A DNA stretch of 7,477 nucleotides from contig JADGMZ010000007.1 of assembly GCA_015234495.1 (NCBI GenBank), positions 1,189 to 8,665 of the forward strand. Direction: 5' to 3'. Position 1 is the first letter of the stretch; each line of letters starts with the position of its first letter. The notes under the pieces were generated by a model that was given only the letters and a program-made list of their open reading frames with translations, was not told where the DNA came from and did not search any database. Positions 1-4,563 of the stretch are shown piece after piece. Source of the stretch: Brevundimonas sp. GTDB lineage: Bacteria > Pseudomonadota > Alphaproteobacteria > Caulobacterales > Caulobacteraceae. The position numbers were made by a program, and so were the translations under genes.

Positions 1-157
1 CGACCTGGCCCTGGGACACCCGGCCGGCGGGGCTGTTCTCCTCCGGATCGAGGATGACGACGTTGAAGCCCAGCCGCGAGGCCGCCTGGCTGAGCATCCG
101 CCCGAGTTGGCCGCCGCCGAGGATGCCGATCGTCGATCCGGGGGGAAGCGGCGTCAC
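1..157 (-). CDS. purK: PurK, N5-carboxyaminoimidazole ribonucleotide synthase (5' part only)
   Basis: Only the first 52 codons are in the window; the gene continues past the left edge. PurK uses ATP and bicarbonate to convert AIR to N5-CAIR in de novo purine synthesis in the cytoplasm. What is visible is the start of the ATP-grasp N-terminal (Rossmann-like) domain: IGILGGGQLGRML at about residues 10-22, then NVVILDP at about 33-39, then a stretch ending GRVSQGQV. This is the typical PurK opening. The proposed start is GTG at 157-155, which follows the purE stop codon directly, with no spacer and in the same frame. A GAGG inside the last purE codons, 5 nt upstream, can serve as the ribosome binding site. 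The juxtaposition with purE makes a co-transcribed, translationally coupled purEK pair very likely. The family call is secure; the exact start is probable. Confidence 0.93.
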   Translation of the reverse strand, partial: MTPLPPGSTIGILGGGQLGRMLSQAASRLGFNVVILDPEENSPAGRVSQGQV

Positions 158-649
158 TCAGTCCTCGACCGTCTCGTGCACCGCTTCGGTCTGGGCCTCG
201 CGGAAGGCGGCCAGCCGTCCGGCCAGCGTCTCGTCCGAAAGGGCCAGAATCTGCGCCGCGAGGATGCCGGCATTCTTCGCCCCCGGCTCGCCGATGGCCA
301 GGGTGGCCACCGGGACGCCGCCGGGCATCTGGGCGATCGACAGCAGGCTGTCCATGCCCTTGAGGGCCTTCGATTCGACCGGCACGCCGAGCACCGGCAG
401 CTCGGTCATCGAGGCGGCCATGCCCGGCAGGTGGGCCGCGCCGCCCGCGCCGGCGATGATCACCCTGTAGCCCGCAGCCCGCGCGCCGCTGGCGAAGTCG
501 AACAGCCGTCTGGGGGTGCGGTGGGCGCTGACAACCTTGGCGTCCCAGGCCACGCCCAGCCGGTCCAGCGCGTCGGCGGCGTGCTTCATCGTCGGCCAGT
601 CCGAGCGGCTGCCCATGATGATCGCCACAGGAGGCGTTCCGGTCGTCAT
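158..649 (-). CDS. purE: PurE, N5-carboxyaminoimidazole ribonucleotide mutase (class I)
   Basis: PurE converts N5-CAIR, the PurK product, to CAIR in de novo purine synthesis. The 163-residue protein is normal length for the class I bacterial enzyme. Family motifs appear in order: IMGSRSDW (residues 11-18, nucleotide/phosphate site), SAHRTP (41-46, with the family's catalytic histidine at 43), [12 protein letters not shown] (66-77), PVLGVPV (85-91), then the [20 protein letters not shown] block (101-120) and [10 protein letters not shown]. The ATG at 649 is supported by GGAAAGG about 10 nt upstream and by the conserved N-terminus starting soon after it. purK follows immediately. The gene is divergent from the GGDEF gene; a candidate promoter lies at 681-707. 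Nothing in the protein is unusual. Confidence 0.97.
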   Translation of the reverse strand: MTTGTPPVAIIMGSRSDWPTMKHAADALDRLGVAWDAKVVSAHRTPRRLFDFASGARAAGYRVIIAGAGGAAHLPGMAASMTELPVLGVPVESKALKGMDSLLSIAQMPGGVPVATLAIGEPGAKNAGILAAQILALSDETLAGRLAAFREAQTEAVHETVED

Positions 650-749
650 GAGTCGCAGCCCTTTCCGACGAAAGCGGCGCGATACAGGACTCGCGTTGCG
701 CCCGCAACCGACGGCGTTAGGCTTGGCCCCGGCCGAGGCGGGGTGAGTC
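650..749. promoter_or_regulatory. Three CcrM-type GANTC sites between purE and the GGDEF gene
   Basis: GANTC sites lie at 650-654 (GAGTC, abutting the purE start codon), 688-692 (GACTC, touching the purE -10 element) and 745-749 (GAGTC, upstream of the GGDEF start). In Caulobacterales this is the target of the cell-cycle methyltransferase CcrM, and GcrA acts at methylated sites in promoters. The sites are plainly present; regulatory use is inference. Confidence 0.5.
681..707 (-). promoter_or_regulatory. Candidate purEK housekeeping promoter overlapping a GANTC site
   Basis: On the minus strand, TTGCGGG (707-701) is followed by 12 nt and then CCTGTATC (688-681). The Caulobacter housekeeping consensus is TTGACGS, 10-14 nt, GCTANAWC; the match is 5 of 7 and 6 of 8 with legal spacing. 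Transcription would start near 675, giving a short leader of about 25 nt that contains the GGAAAGG ribosome binding site of purE. A GANTC site (688-692) touches the -10 element. Inferred from sequence only. Confidence 0.5.
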
Positions 750-762
750 GCCGGCCGGGGAG

Positions 763-770
763 CCTAATTC
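763..770 (+). promoter_or_regulatory. Possible -10 element for a leaderless GGDEF transcript
   Basis: CCTAATTC matches the Caulobacter -10 consensus GCTANAWC at 6 of 8 positions and ends 4 nt before the GTG start at 775. A transcript from it would begin at or within 2 nt of the start codon. No convincing -35 is visible at the right distance, so confidence is low. Confidence 0.25.
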
Positions 771-774
771 TTCA

Positions 775-1338
775 GTGACCGACGCGGCCGTCATCGACCC
801 CAACGCCGAGATCGAGCGGCTGCGCGCCGAGGTCGAGGCCCTGCGCCGCCGGGCCGAGGCGGCCGAGGCGGCGGCCGACCACGACGTGCTGACGCCGGCC
901 CTGAACCGGCGCGGCTTCGTCGCCGCGATGAAGAGCGCCATGGCCTTCTGCCAGCGCCATGAGGTGCCGGCGGTGTTGCTGTACCTCGACCTCGACGGCT
1001 TCAAGGGCGTCAACGACAGCCTCGGCCACGCCGCCGGCGACGCCGCCCTGATCCACGTCGCCGAGATGATGCGCGCCAATCTGCGCGAGTCCGACGCGGT
1101 CGGCCGGCTGGGCGGCGACGAGTTCGGCCTGCTGATGCTCAGCGCCGGGCTGGATGAGGGTCGTGAAAAGGCGCGTCGCCTGGCCGCGGCCCTCGAGGAG
1201 GAGCCGTTCGAATGGGAAGGGCGGTCCGCCGGCCTGGGCGGCTCGTTCGGCGTCCGCGCCTTCGCCGGTCATACCGATCCGGAAGTCTGGCTGGCCGAGG
1301 CGGACGCGGCGATGTGGGTCAGGAAGAAGGGCCGATGA
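775..1338 (+). CDS. Short GGDEF-domain diguanylate cyclase with an I-site
   Basis: Likely makes cyclic di-GMP from two GTP. The 187-residue protein is a GGDEF domain behind a short coiled-coil-like N-terminus (residues about 8-35, Glu/Arg/Ala heptad-like), with no membrane segment or recognisable sensor. Visible elements: DVLTPALNRRGF (37-48), the metal/substrate region LYLDLDGFKGVND (69-81), GHAAGD (84-89), an intact GGDEF signature (113-117), and RESD (104-107), the RxxD product-inhibition I-site five residues before it, as in PleD. The C-terminus ends at the usual ADAAM...GR segment, so the domain is complete but untailed. The start is GTG at 775. I see no close Shine-Dalgarno sequence, but a -10-like CCTAATTC (763-770) sits just upstream, so a leaderless message is possible. 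Divergent from purE; its stop is 3 bp from that of the converging YdcH-like gene. Catalytic activity is expected, not proven; the partner is unknown. Confidence 0.92.
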   Translation: MTDAAVIDPNAEIERLRAEVEALRRRAEAAEAAADHDVLTPALNRRGFVAAMKSAMAFCQRHEVPAVLLYLDLDGFKGVNDSLGHAAGDAALIHVAEMMRANLRESDAVGRLGGDEFGLLMLSAGLDEGREKARRLAAALEEEPFEWEGRSAGLGGSFGVRAFAGHTDPEVWLAEADAAMWVRKKGR

Positions 1339-1341
1339 GCC

Positions 1342-1566
1342 TCAGGCGATGATATCCGGCAGGACGATCGCCTCGATCTTCACGATCTCGTCGCGCAGGG
1401 TCAGCTTCTTGCGCTTCAGCCGGGCGATCATCAGCTGGTCCGGCACCGGCATGCAGCCCAGGGCCTCGATCGAGGCGTCGAGGTCGGCGTGCTCCTGCTG
1501 CAGCTGTTTCAGCCGGGCGTGAAGCGCCTGTTCTTCCTCGCTCAGAATCGGATCGTCGTCGTTCAT
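1342..1566 (-). CDS. YdcH/DUF465 family small helical protein (first of two)
   Basis: A 74-residue protein of unknown function matching the YdcH/DUF465 family: one long charged helical hairpin with the family pattern H..LD..I (residues 26-33), a proline-containing turn (MPVPDQL, about 39-45), then LKRKKLTLRDEIVKIE (49-64). No signal peptide or membrane segment; expected to be cytosolic and probably oligomeric through coiled coils. ATG at 1566. It lies 38 bp downstream of the TIGR02444-type gene on the same strand and may be read from ubiX, but a good -10 (GCTATAAG, 1594-1587) in the gap suggests its own promoter. It has an acidic N-terminal extension (NDDDPILSEEEQ) that the second YdcH-like protein at 2812-2985 lacks. 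Family assignment is confident; the function is not known. Confidence 0.88.
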   Translation of the reverse strand: MNDDDPILSEEEQALHARLKQLQQEHADLDASIEALGCMPVPDQLMIARLKRKKLTLRDEIVKIEAIVLPDIIA

Positions 1567-1586
1567 TGGTCGGCCCCGGACGCGGG

Positions 1587-1594
1587 CTTATAGC
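1587..1594 (-). promoter_or_regulatory. -10 element of the first YdcH-like gene
   Basis: Minus-strand GCTATAAG matches GCTANAWC at 7 of 8 positions, about 21 nt before the ATG at 1566. The only -35-like match is weak (TTCCGGC, 14 nt upstream, inside the end of the preceding gene). It would give a leader of about 14 nt. Confidence 0.4.
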
Positions 1595-1604
1595 GCGCGC
1601 CGGG

Positions 1605-2072
1605 TCACGCCGGAAGCCGCCCGGCCAGCTCGGTCAGCCCCGCCCGCGGCGTGGTCGGCGACCAGCGCCGCGCCACCGTCACAAGGGCCTCCAGCACCGG
1701 CCGCGGCGGGCCGTCCGGCCCGGGCGTCAGGGCCTCCAGCGCGACCAGCAGGCGACGCTCGGCGTCCAGCTCGGCGGCCTTGACCTGGGTCCGCACCGCC
1801 TCGCGGTCGTCGTCTTCCAGGTCGGGGTTGCGACGCTTCAGCGACCGACGAACGGCCCGCAAGGGGGCGATGGCCGCCTCCTGCCAGGCGCGGGCGATGT
1901 CGCAGGCGGCCTCGACAGCGTCGGCGTCGGTCGCCCGGCCCGTCCGCGCCGCCCAGGCTGCCCACAGCAGCAGCGGCGCATTCTGGCCGGCGGCGTCCTG
2001 CAGATGCAGGCAGGTTTCGGCGACGCCCTCGGCCGCCCAGGCGCCGACCGCCCAGTCCCACAGGTCGCTCAT
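1605..2072 (-). CDS. TIGR02444-type uncharacterised protein
   Basis: A 155-residue protein that I recognise as TIGR02444-like (function unknown) from its opening, LWDWAVGAW (4-12), GVAETCLHLQD (16-26) and LLLWAAWAA (34-42), and from later LRAVRRSLKRR (71-81) and VRTQVKAAELDAERRLL (93-109). It is predicted all-helical, with Trp-rich N-terminal helices and no clear signal peptide or transmembrane segment. The start at 2072 overlaps the ubiX stop as ATGA (2069-2072), so the two are very probably translationally coupled. A longer reading from 2120 would run well into ubiX and would precede the conserved start, so I prefer the shorter form. The coupling to ubiX suggests co-expression with prenyl-FMN synthesis but does not establish a role there. 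Confidence 0.85.
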   Translation of the reverse strand: MSDLWDWAVGAWAAEGVAETCLHLQDAAGQNAPLLLWAAWAARTGRATDADAVEAACDIARAWQEAAIAPLRAVRRSLKRRNPDLEDDDREAVRTQVKAAELDAERRLLVALEALTPGPDGPPRPVLEALVTVARRWSPTTPRAGLTELAGRLPA

Positions 2073-2695
2073 TCGGCCGCCGGCCCCTTCATGCCCGCCC
2101 AGCGGCGGACGCCGGCCCATTCCAGCCCGAACAGGTCGAGGGCCCGGCCGACGGACTGGTCGACCATCTCCTCGATCGAGGCCGGGCGGGCATAGAGGGC
2201 GGGCAGGGGCGGGGCGATCACGGCGCCCATCTCCGTCAGCGCCGTCATGGTGCGCAGATGGCCGAGATGCAGCGGCGTCTCACGCACCATCATCACCAGC
2301 CGGCGACGTTCCTTCAGGGTGACGTCGGCGGCCCGGGTCAGCAGGGTCGAGGTCACGCCGGTGGCGATCTCGCTCATGGTCCTGACCGAGCAGGGCGCGA
2401 CGATCATCCCCAGGGTCCGGAATGAGCCGGAGGAGATCGAGGCGCCGACGTCGTTCAGACGGTGCGTCACGTCGGCGCGGGCGGACAGATCGTCGGGCGA
2501 CAGATCCGTCTCCTGCGACAGCGTCAACAGGGCGGCCCGGGTGACCACGAGGTGGGTTTCCACGCCCAGTTCGCGCAGCGCCTCGAGCGTGCGGACGCCA
2601 TAAGCTGCGCCGGACGCACCGGAAATTCCGACGACCATGCGCCTGGGCGACGACGGGGACGGATTGCGCACGGCGGCGTTCACATCATCGGCCAT
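2069..2695 (-). CDS. ubiX: UbiX, flavin prenyltransferase
   Basis: UbiX joins dimethylallyl monophosphate to reduced FMN to make prenylated FMN, the cofactor of UbiD-type decarboxylases in ubiquinone synthesis. No ubiD is visible here. Using the ATG at 2695 (208 residues), the motifs are: GISGASG (23-29, FMN phosphate loop), ASISSGSF (85-92), APCSVRT (100-106), RAADVTLKERR (121-131), RETPLHLGH (138-146) and PPLPALY (162-168; many homologues have AFY here). The start is uncertain. ATG codons occur at 2707, 2695 and 2638, and a GTG at 2755. The 2638 start gives 189 residues, the same length as E. coli UbiX. The extra N-terminal residues are polar, and none of the starts has a strong ribosome binding site. 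First gene of a minus-strand cluster; the stop overlaps the next start. Confidence 0.93.
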   Translation of the reverse strand: MADDVNAAVRNPSPSSPRRMVVGISGASGAAYGVRTLEALRELGVETHLVVTRAALLTLSQETDLSPDDLSARADVTHRLNDVGASISSGSFRTLGMIVAPCSVRTMSEIATGVTSTLLTRAADVTLKERRRLVMMVRETPLHLGHLRTMTALTEMGAVIAPPLPALYARPASIEEMVDQSVGRALDLFGLEWAGVRRWAGMKGPAAE

Positions 2696-2747
2696 ATTCG
2701 GGTCCATGATCCGCGGGTCCGGCGGGCCGGCGCCCTCACCGCAAAGT

Positions 2748-2780
2748 GATTCCACAGCCGGTCGAGCCGGGCGCTCAATC
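2748..2780. promoter_or_regulatory. Divergent ubiX / YdcH promoter region with a GANTC site
   Basis: On the plus strand GCTCAATC (2773-2780) matches the -10 consensus GCTANAWC at 7 of 8 positions. It would give a leader of about 25 nt for the YdcH-like gene starting at 2812. On the minus strand TTGAGC (2778-2773) and TGGAAT (2754-2749), 18 nt apart, are a weaker candidate for ubiX. The two candidates share bases 2773-2778. A CcrM-type GANTC site, GATTC at 2748-2752, overlaps the ubiX -10 candidate. Confidence 0.4.
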
Positions 2781-2811
2781 TAGTGGTCCCTTAGACATGG
2801 AGGCGCAAGCC

Positions 2812-2985
2812 ATGACCATCGAAGCTCGTATCCGCGAACTGGGAAACCGTCATCGCAATCTGGATGAGACCATCCGGAGGGAAATGACGCACCCGGCGGC
2901 GGACCCGCTTCGCGTCAGGGAGCTCAAGCAGCAGAAGCTCCGACTCAAGGAACAGATCACCAGTCTGGAGACGCGGACCCACTAG
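2812..2985 (+). CDS. YdcH/DUF465 family small helical protein (second of two)
   Basis: A 57-residue YdcH/DUF465 protein of unknown function. It shows the same pattern as the copy at 1342-1566: H..LD..I (residues 14-21), then the proline turn and LKQQKLRLKEQITSLE (38-53). It is strongly charged and predicted to form a helical hairpin with coiled-coil character; no export signal. I chose the ATG at 2812 because GGAGG (2799-2803) lies 8 nt upstream. An in-frame ATG at 2797 would overlap that site and is less likely. The gene is divergent from ubiX and is followed 24 bp later by a strong intrinsic terminator, so it is probably a monocistronic, well-expressed small gene. Family assignment is confident; the role is unknown. 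Confidence 0.88.
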   Translation: MTIEARIRELGNRHRNLDETIRREMTHPAADPLRVRELKQQKLRLKEQITSLETRTH

Positions 2986-3009
2986 CCGCGCCTCCCGAAC
3001 GAAAGGACG

Positions 3010-3042
3010 ACGGCCCCGGAGAGCGATCTCCGGGGCCGTTTT
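3010..3042 (+). terminator. Strong intrinsic terminator
   Basis: A perfect 13-bp stem (ACGGCCCCGGAGA, 3010-3022, with its complement at 3027-3039) closes a GCGA tetraloop and runs into TTTT (3039-3042). It ends transcription of the YdcH-like gene at 2812-2985. It sits between two convergent genes, 3 bp from the trcR stop. Read from the minus strand, the stem is followed only by a weak CCTTTC tract, so termination of trcR is possible but less certain. Confidence 0.92.
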
Positions 3043-3044
3043 CC

Positions 3045-3725
3045 TCAGTCCTTCTTGCCGAACACCGATTCGGCGGTCGGCTCGGCGCCGCGCCGCTCGC
3101 GCGCCTCGGGAACGAACTCGGGCTCGGCCTCTTCGGCGGCGGGCGCCTCGCCGTCGGCGGGCTGGAGCGTGGCTCCGCCGCGCTTGGCGTCGTCCTTGGC
3201 CTTCTTCTCGGCGGCCTTCTTGACCAGTTCGTCCAGCGCCAGCTGGCCGACCAGGCCGAGCGTGACCGGGTCCACAGGCTTGATGTTGGCGCTGTTCCAG
3301 TGGGTGCGGTTGCGCACGCTCTCGATGGTCGACTTGGTGGTGCCCAGCAGCTTGGCGATCTGGGCGTCGGTCACCTCGGGGTGGTTGCGCACGAACCAGG
3401 CGATGGCGTCGGGGCGGTCCTGGCGGCGCGACACCGGCGTATATTTCGGCGCCGGCTTGGCCGACTTCAGCAACTCGGCGTGGCGGCTGACCACGGCCTT
3501 CATGCGATAGCTGGAATCGTCCTGGGCCCGATCCAGCTCCTCGCGGGTCAGCTGGCCGTTGACCAGCGGGTCGGCGCCGCGGATGTCGCGCGCCACGTCG
3601 CCGTCGGCGATGCCGCGCACCTCCAGCGGATGCAGGCCGCAGAAGTCGGCGATCTGCTCGAAGGTGAGGGAGGTGTTGTCGACCAGCCAGACCGCGGTGG
3701 CCTTGGGCATCAGGATGTCGGTCAT
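3045..3725 (-). CDS. trcR: TrcR-type cell-cycle transcriptional regulator (DUF1013)
   Basis: A 226-residue protein of the DUF1013 family, conserved in Alphaproteobacteria and named TrcR in current annotation. It opens with the family's characteristic MPKATAVWLVDN (6-17), followed by a helix-turn-helix-like segment (FEQIADFCGLHPLEVRGIAD, 22-41) and a GADPL...GQLTREEL block (50-64). A second helix-turn-helix-like segment (TDAQIAKLLGTTKSTIESVR, 119-138) is followed by NRTHWNSANIKP (139-150). The last 50 residues are a low-complexity Lys/Ala/Glu tail, probably disordered. The ATG at 3725 fits the conserved N-terminus; the ribosome binding site is weak. It is transcribed away from the crystallin-like gene, with a structured leader (see 3778-3818), and converges on the YdcH-like gene at the terminator. 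DNA binding is inferred from the motifs; its targets are unknown here. Confidence 0.9.
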   Translation of the reverse strand: MTDILMPKATAVWLVDNTSLTFEQIADFCGLHPLEVRGIADGDVARDIRGADPLVNGQLTREELDRAQDDSSYRMKAVVSRHAELLKSAKPAPKYTPVSRRQDRPDAIAWFVRNHPEVTDAQIAKLLGTTKSTIESVRNRTHWNSANIKPVDPVTLGLVGQLALDELVKKAAEKKAKDDAKRGGATLQPADGEAPAAEEAEPEFVPEARERRGAEPTAESVFGKKD

Positions 3726-3777
3726 GAGCGTCTTGCTTCTGTTATGGAGGCCGCCGCGGCGGGTTCCGGATACGACG

Positions 3778-3818
3778 GCGCCCGACCTTTCGGCCGGGCG
3801 CGTATGTCGCCGATATAA
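3778..3818 (-). promoter_or_regulatory. Candidate trcR promoter and 5' leader hairpin
   Basis: On the minus strand a -10-like TTATAT (3818-3813) predicts transcription starting near 3806. Almost at that point begins a 10-bp hairpin: GCGCCCGGCC (3801-3792), a GAAA loop, then GGTCGGGCGC (3787-3778). All ten pairs form in the minus-strand RNA, one as G-U. On the plus strand that pair would be an A-C mismatch, which favours a role in the trcR transcript. No clear -35 was found. The leader would be about 80 nt long. Confidence 0.4.
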
Positions 3819-3939
3819 GCCCATTCGCGACAAAAGAAAACGAAACCCGACATCGCCATACAGCCAAGGTTCATCCACGCTGGCGAACAGTGTGCTCATC
3901 GACGCGTTGTGCGTCACAGGAACCCAATGGGAGGGACCC

Positions 3940-4560
3940 ATGCTGATAGAAGCTCTCGCCGCCGTGACGATGCTCTCGGGCGGCGTTTCGCAGGAAGCCG
4001 CGCCCTACGCCCCCGGCGGACAGCAGCGTGTCGCGCCGCGCGGCGACTATCGCGACAGCTGCAGCAGCGAATACGTCAACCGCGGCCGGCTCTACGCCGA
4101 CTGCCGCGACCGGCGCGGCAATATCCGCGGCACCTCGATCGAGCTGAACCGCTGCACGGCCCATGAGATCCGCAACGACGACGGCCGGCTGGTCTGCGGC
4201 CCGTTCCGTGGCGACTATGAGGATCGACCGGGTCGTGACCGGCCGGATCGGCCCGGTCCGGATCGTCCGGACAACGGCGGCGGCTGGGGCGGGGGTCGTG
4301 AGGAGATCACCGTCTATCGCGACGCCCTCTACCGCGGCGCCTCGACGACCTTCCGCGGCGACATGGCCAACCTGCGCAACTCCGGCTTCAACGACGTGAT
4401 CAGCTCGATGCGTTTCCGCGGAACCTGGGAAGTCTGCACCGACGCCTATTTCCGCGGCACGTGCCGGACGTTCAGCGATGACGTCTGGAACCTGGAGCAG
4501 CACGGCCTGAACGACCGTATCTCCTCGCTTCGCCCGGTCCGCCGCGGCGGACGCCGGTAG
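3940..4560 (+). CDS. Probable exported CVNH plus beta/gamma-crystallin domain protein
   Basis: A 206-residue two-domain protein. Residues 1-20 are hydrophobic (LAAVTMLSGGV) and probably a signal peptide, though without the usual basic N-terminus. Residues about 38-90 look like a cyanovirin-N homology (CVNH) lectin domain: four cysteines (41, 55, 72, 86), LYADCRDRRG, TSIELNRC and IRNDDGRLVC. Residues 92-120 form a linker rich in Arg, Asp, Pro, then Gly. Residues 122-201 form a beta/gamma-crystallin domain with two Greek keys (ITVYRDALYRGAS and EVCTDAYFRGTCR) and both Ca2+ motifs, NDVISS (151-156) and NDRISS (191-196), plus cysteines 166 and 175. The expected role is calcium-stabilised glycan or envelope binding outside the cytoplasm; the ligand is unknown. 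Start: ATG at 3940, with GGAGG 5 nt upstream. The crystallin call is strong, the CVNH call good, and export likely. Confidence 0.82.
   Translation: MLIEALAAVTMLSGGVSQEAAPYAPGGQQRVAPRGDYRDSCSSEYVNRGRLYADCRDRRGNIRGTSIELNRCTAHEIRNDDGRLVCGPFRGDYEDRPGRDRPDRPGPDRPDNGGGWGGGREEITVYRDALYRGASTTFRGDMANLRNSGFNDVISSMRFRGTWEVCTDAYFRGTCRTFSDDVWNLEQHGLNDRISSLRPVRRGGRR
4537..4552. repeat. 16-bp perfect palindrome at the 3' end of the crystallin-like gene
   Basis: GTCCGCCGCGGCGGAC reads the same on both strands and ends 6 bp before the stop codon of the gene. As RNA it could form a 6-bp stem with a 4-nt loop in either direction, at a convergent gene pair with only 3 bp between stops. There is no U-run on either side, so it is not a standard terminator. 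In such GC-rich coding DNA it may be chance. Confidence 0.4.
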
Positions 4561-4563
4561 GCT

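Noticed and set aside
727..743. CCCCG/CGGGG inverted repeat between purE and the GGDEF gene
   Set aside because: Only 5 bp, all G-C, with no T-tract; too weak to call an operator or terminator.
107..778. A 223-codon plus-strand open frame opposite purE
   Set aside because: It is the shadow of purE, has His/Arg/Gly-rich sequence with no family resemblance, and overlaps the divergent promoter region.
1566..2322. Long plus-strand open frames opposite the TIGR02444-type gene and ubiX
   Set aside because: Arg/Pro/Ser-rich shadow sequence; the minus-strand reading has recognisable families and an ATGA junction.
3749..3763. GC palindrome (CCGCCGCGGCGG) in the trcR leader as a terminator or operator
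   Set aside because: No U-run, minimal loop, and such motifs are expected by chance at this base composition.
3559..3939. In-frame upstream extension of the crystallin-like gene on the plus strand
   Set aside because: It is antisense to trcR and lacks protein-like sequence; the ATG at 3940 has a strong Shine-Dalgarno sequence.
3726..3941. An open reading frame extending trcR upstream to 3941 on the minus strand
   Set aside because: The conserved DUF1013 start begins at 3725, and the upstream part contains the likely promoter and leader hairpin and has no family resemblance.
4225..4300. Repetitive CCGGATCGG-like DNA as a candidate repeat element
   Set aside because: It encodes the Arg-Asp-Pro linker of the crystallin-like protein; the repeats are short and irregular and end with the linker.
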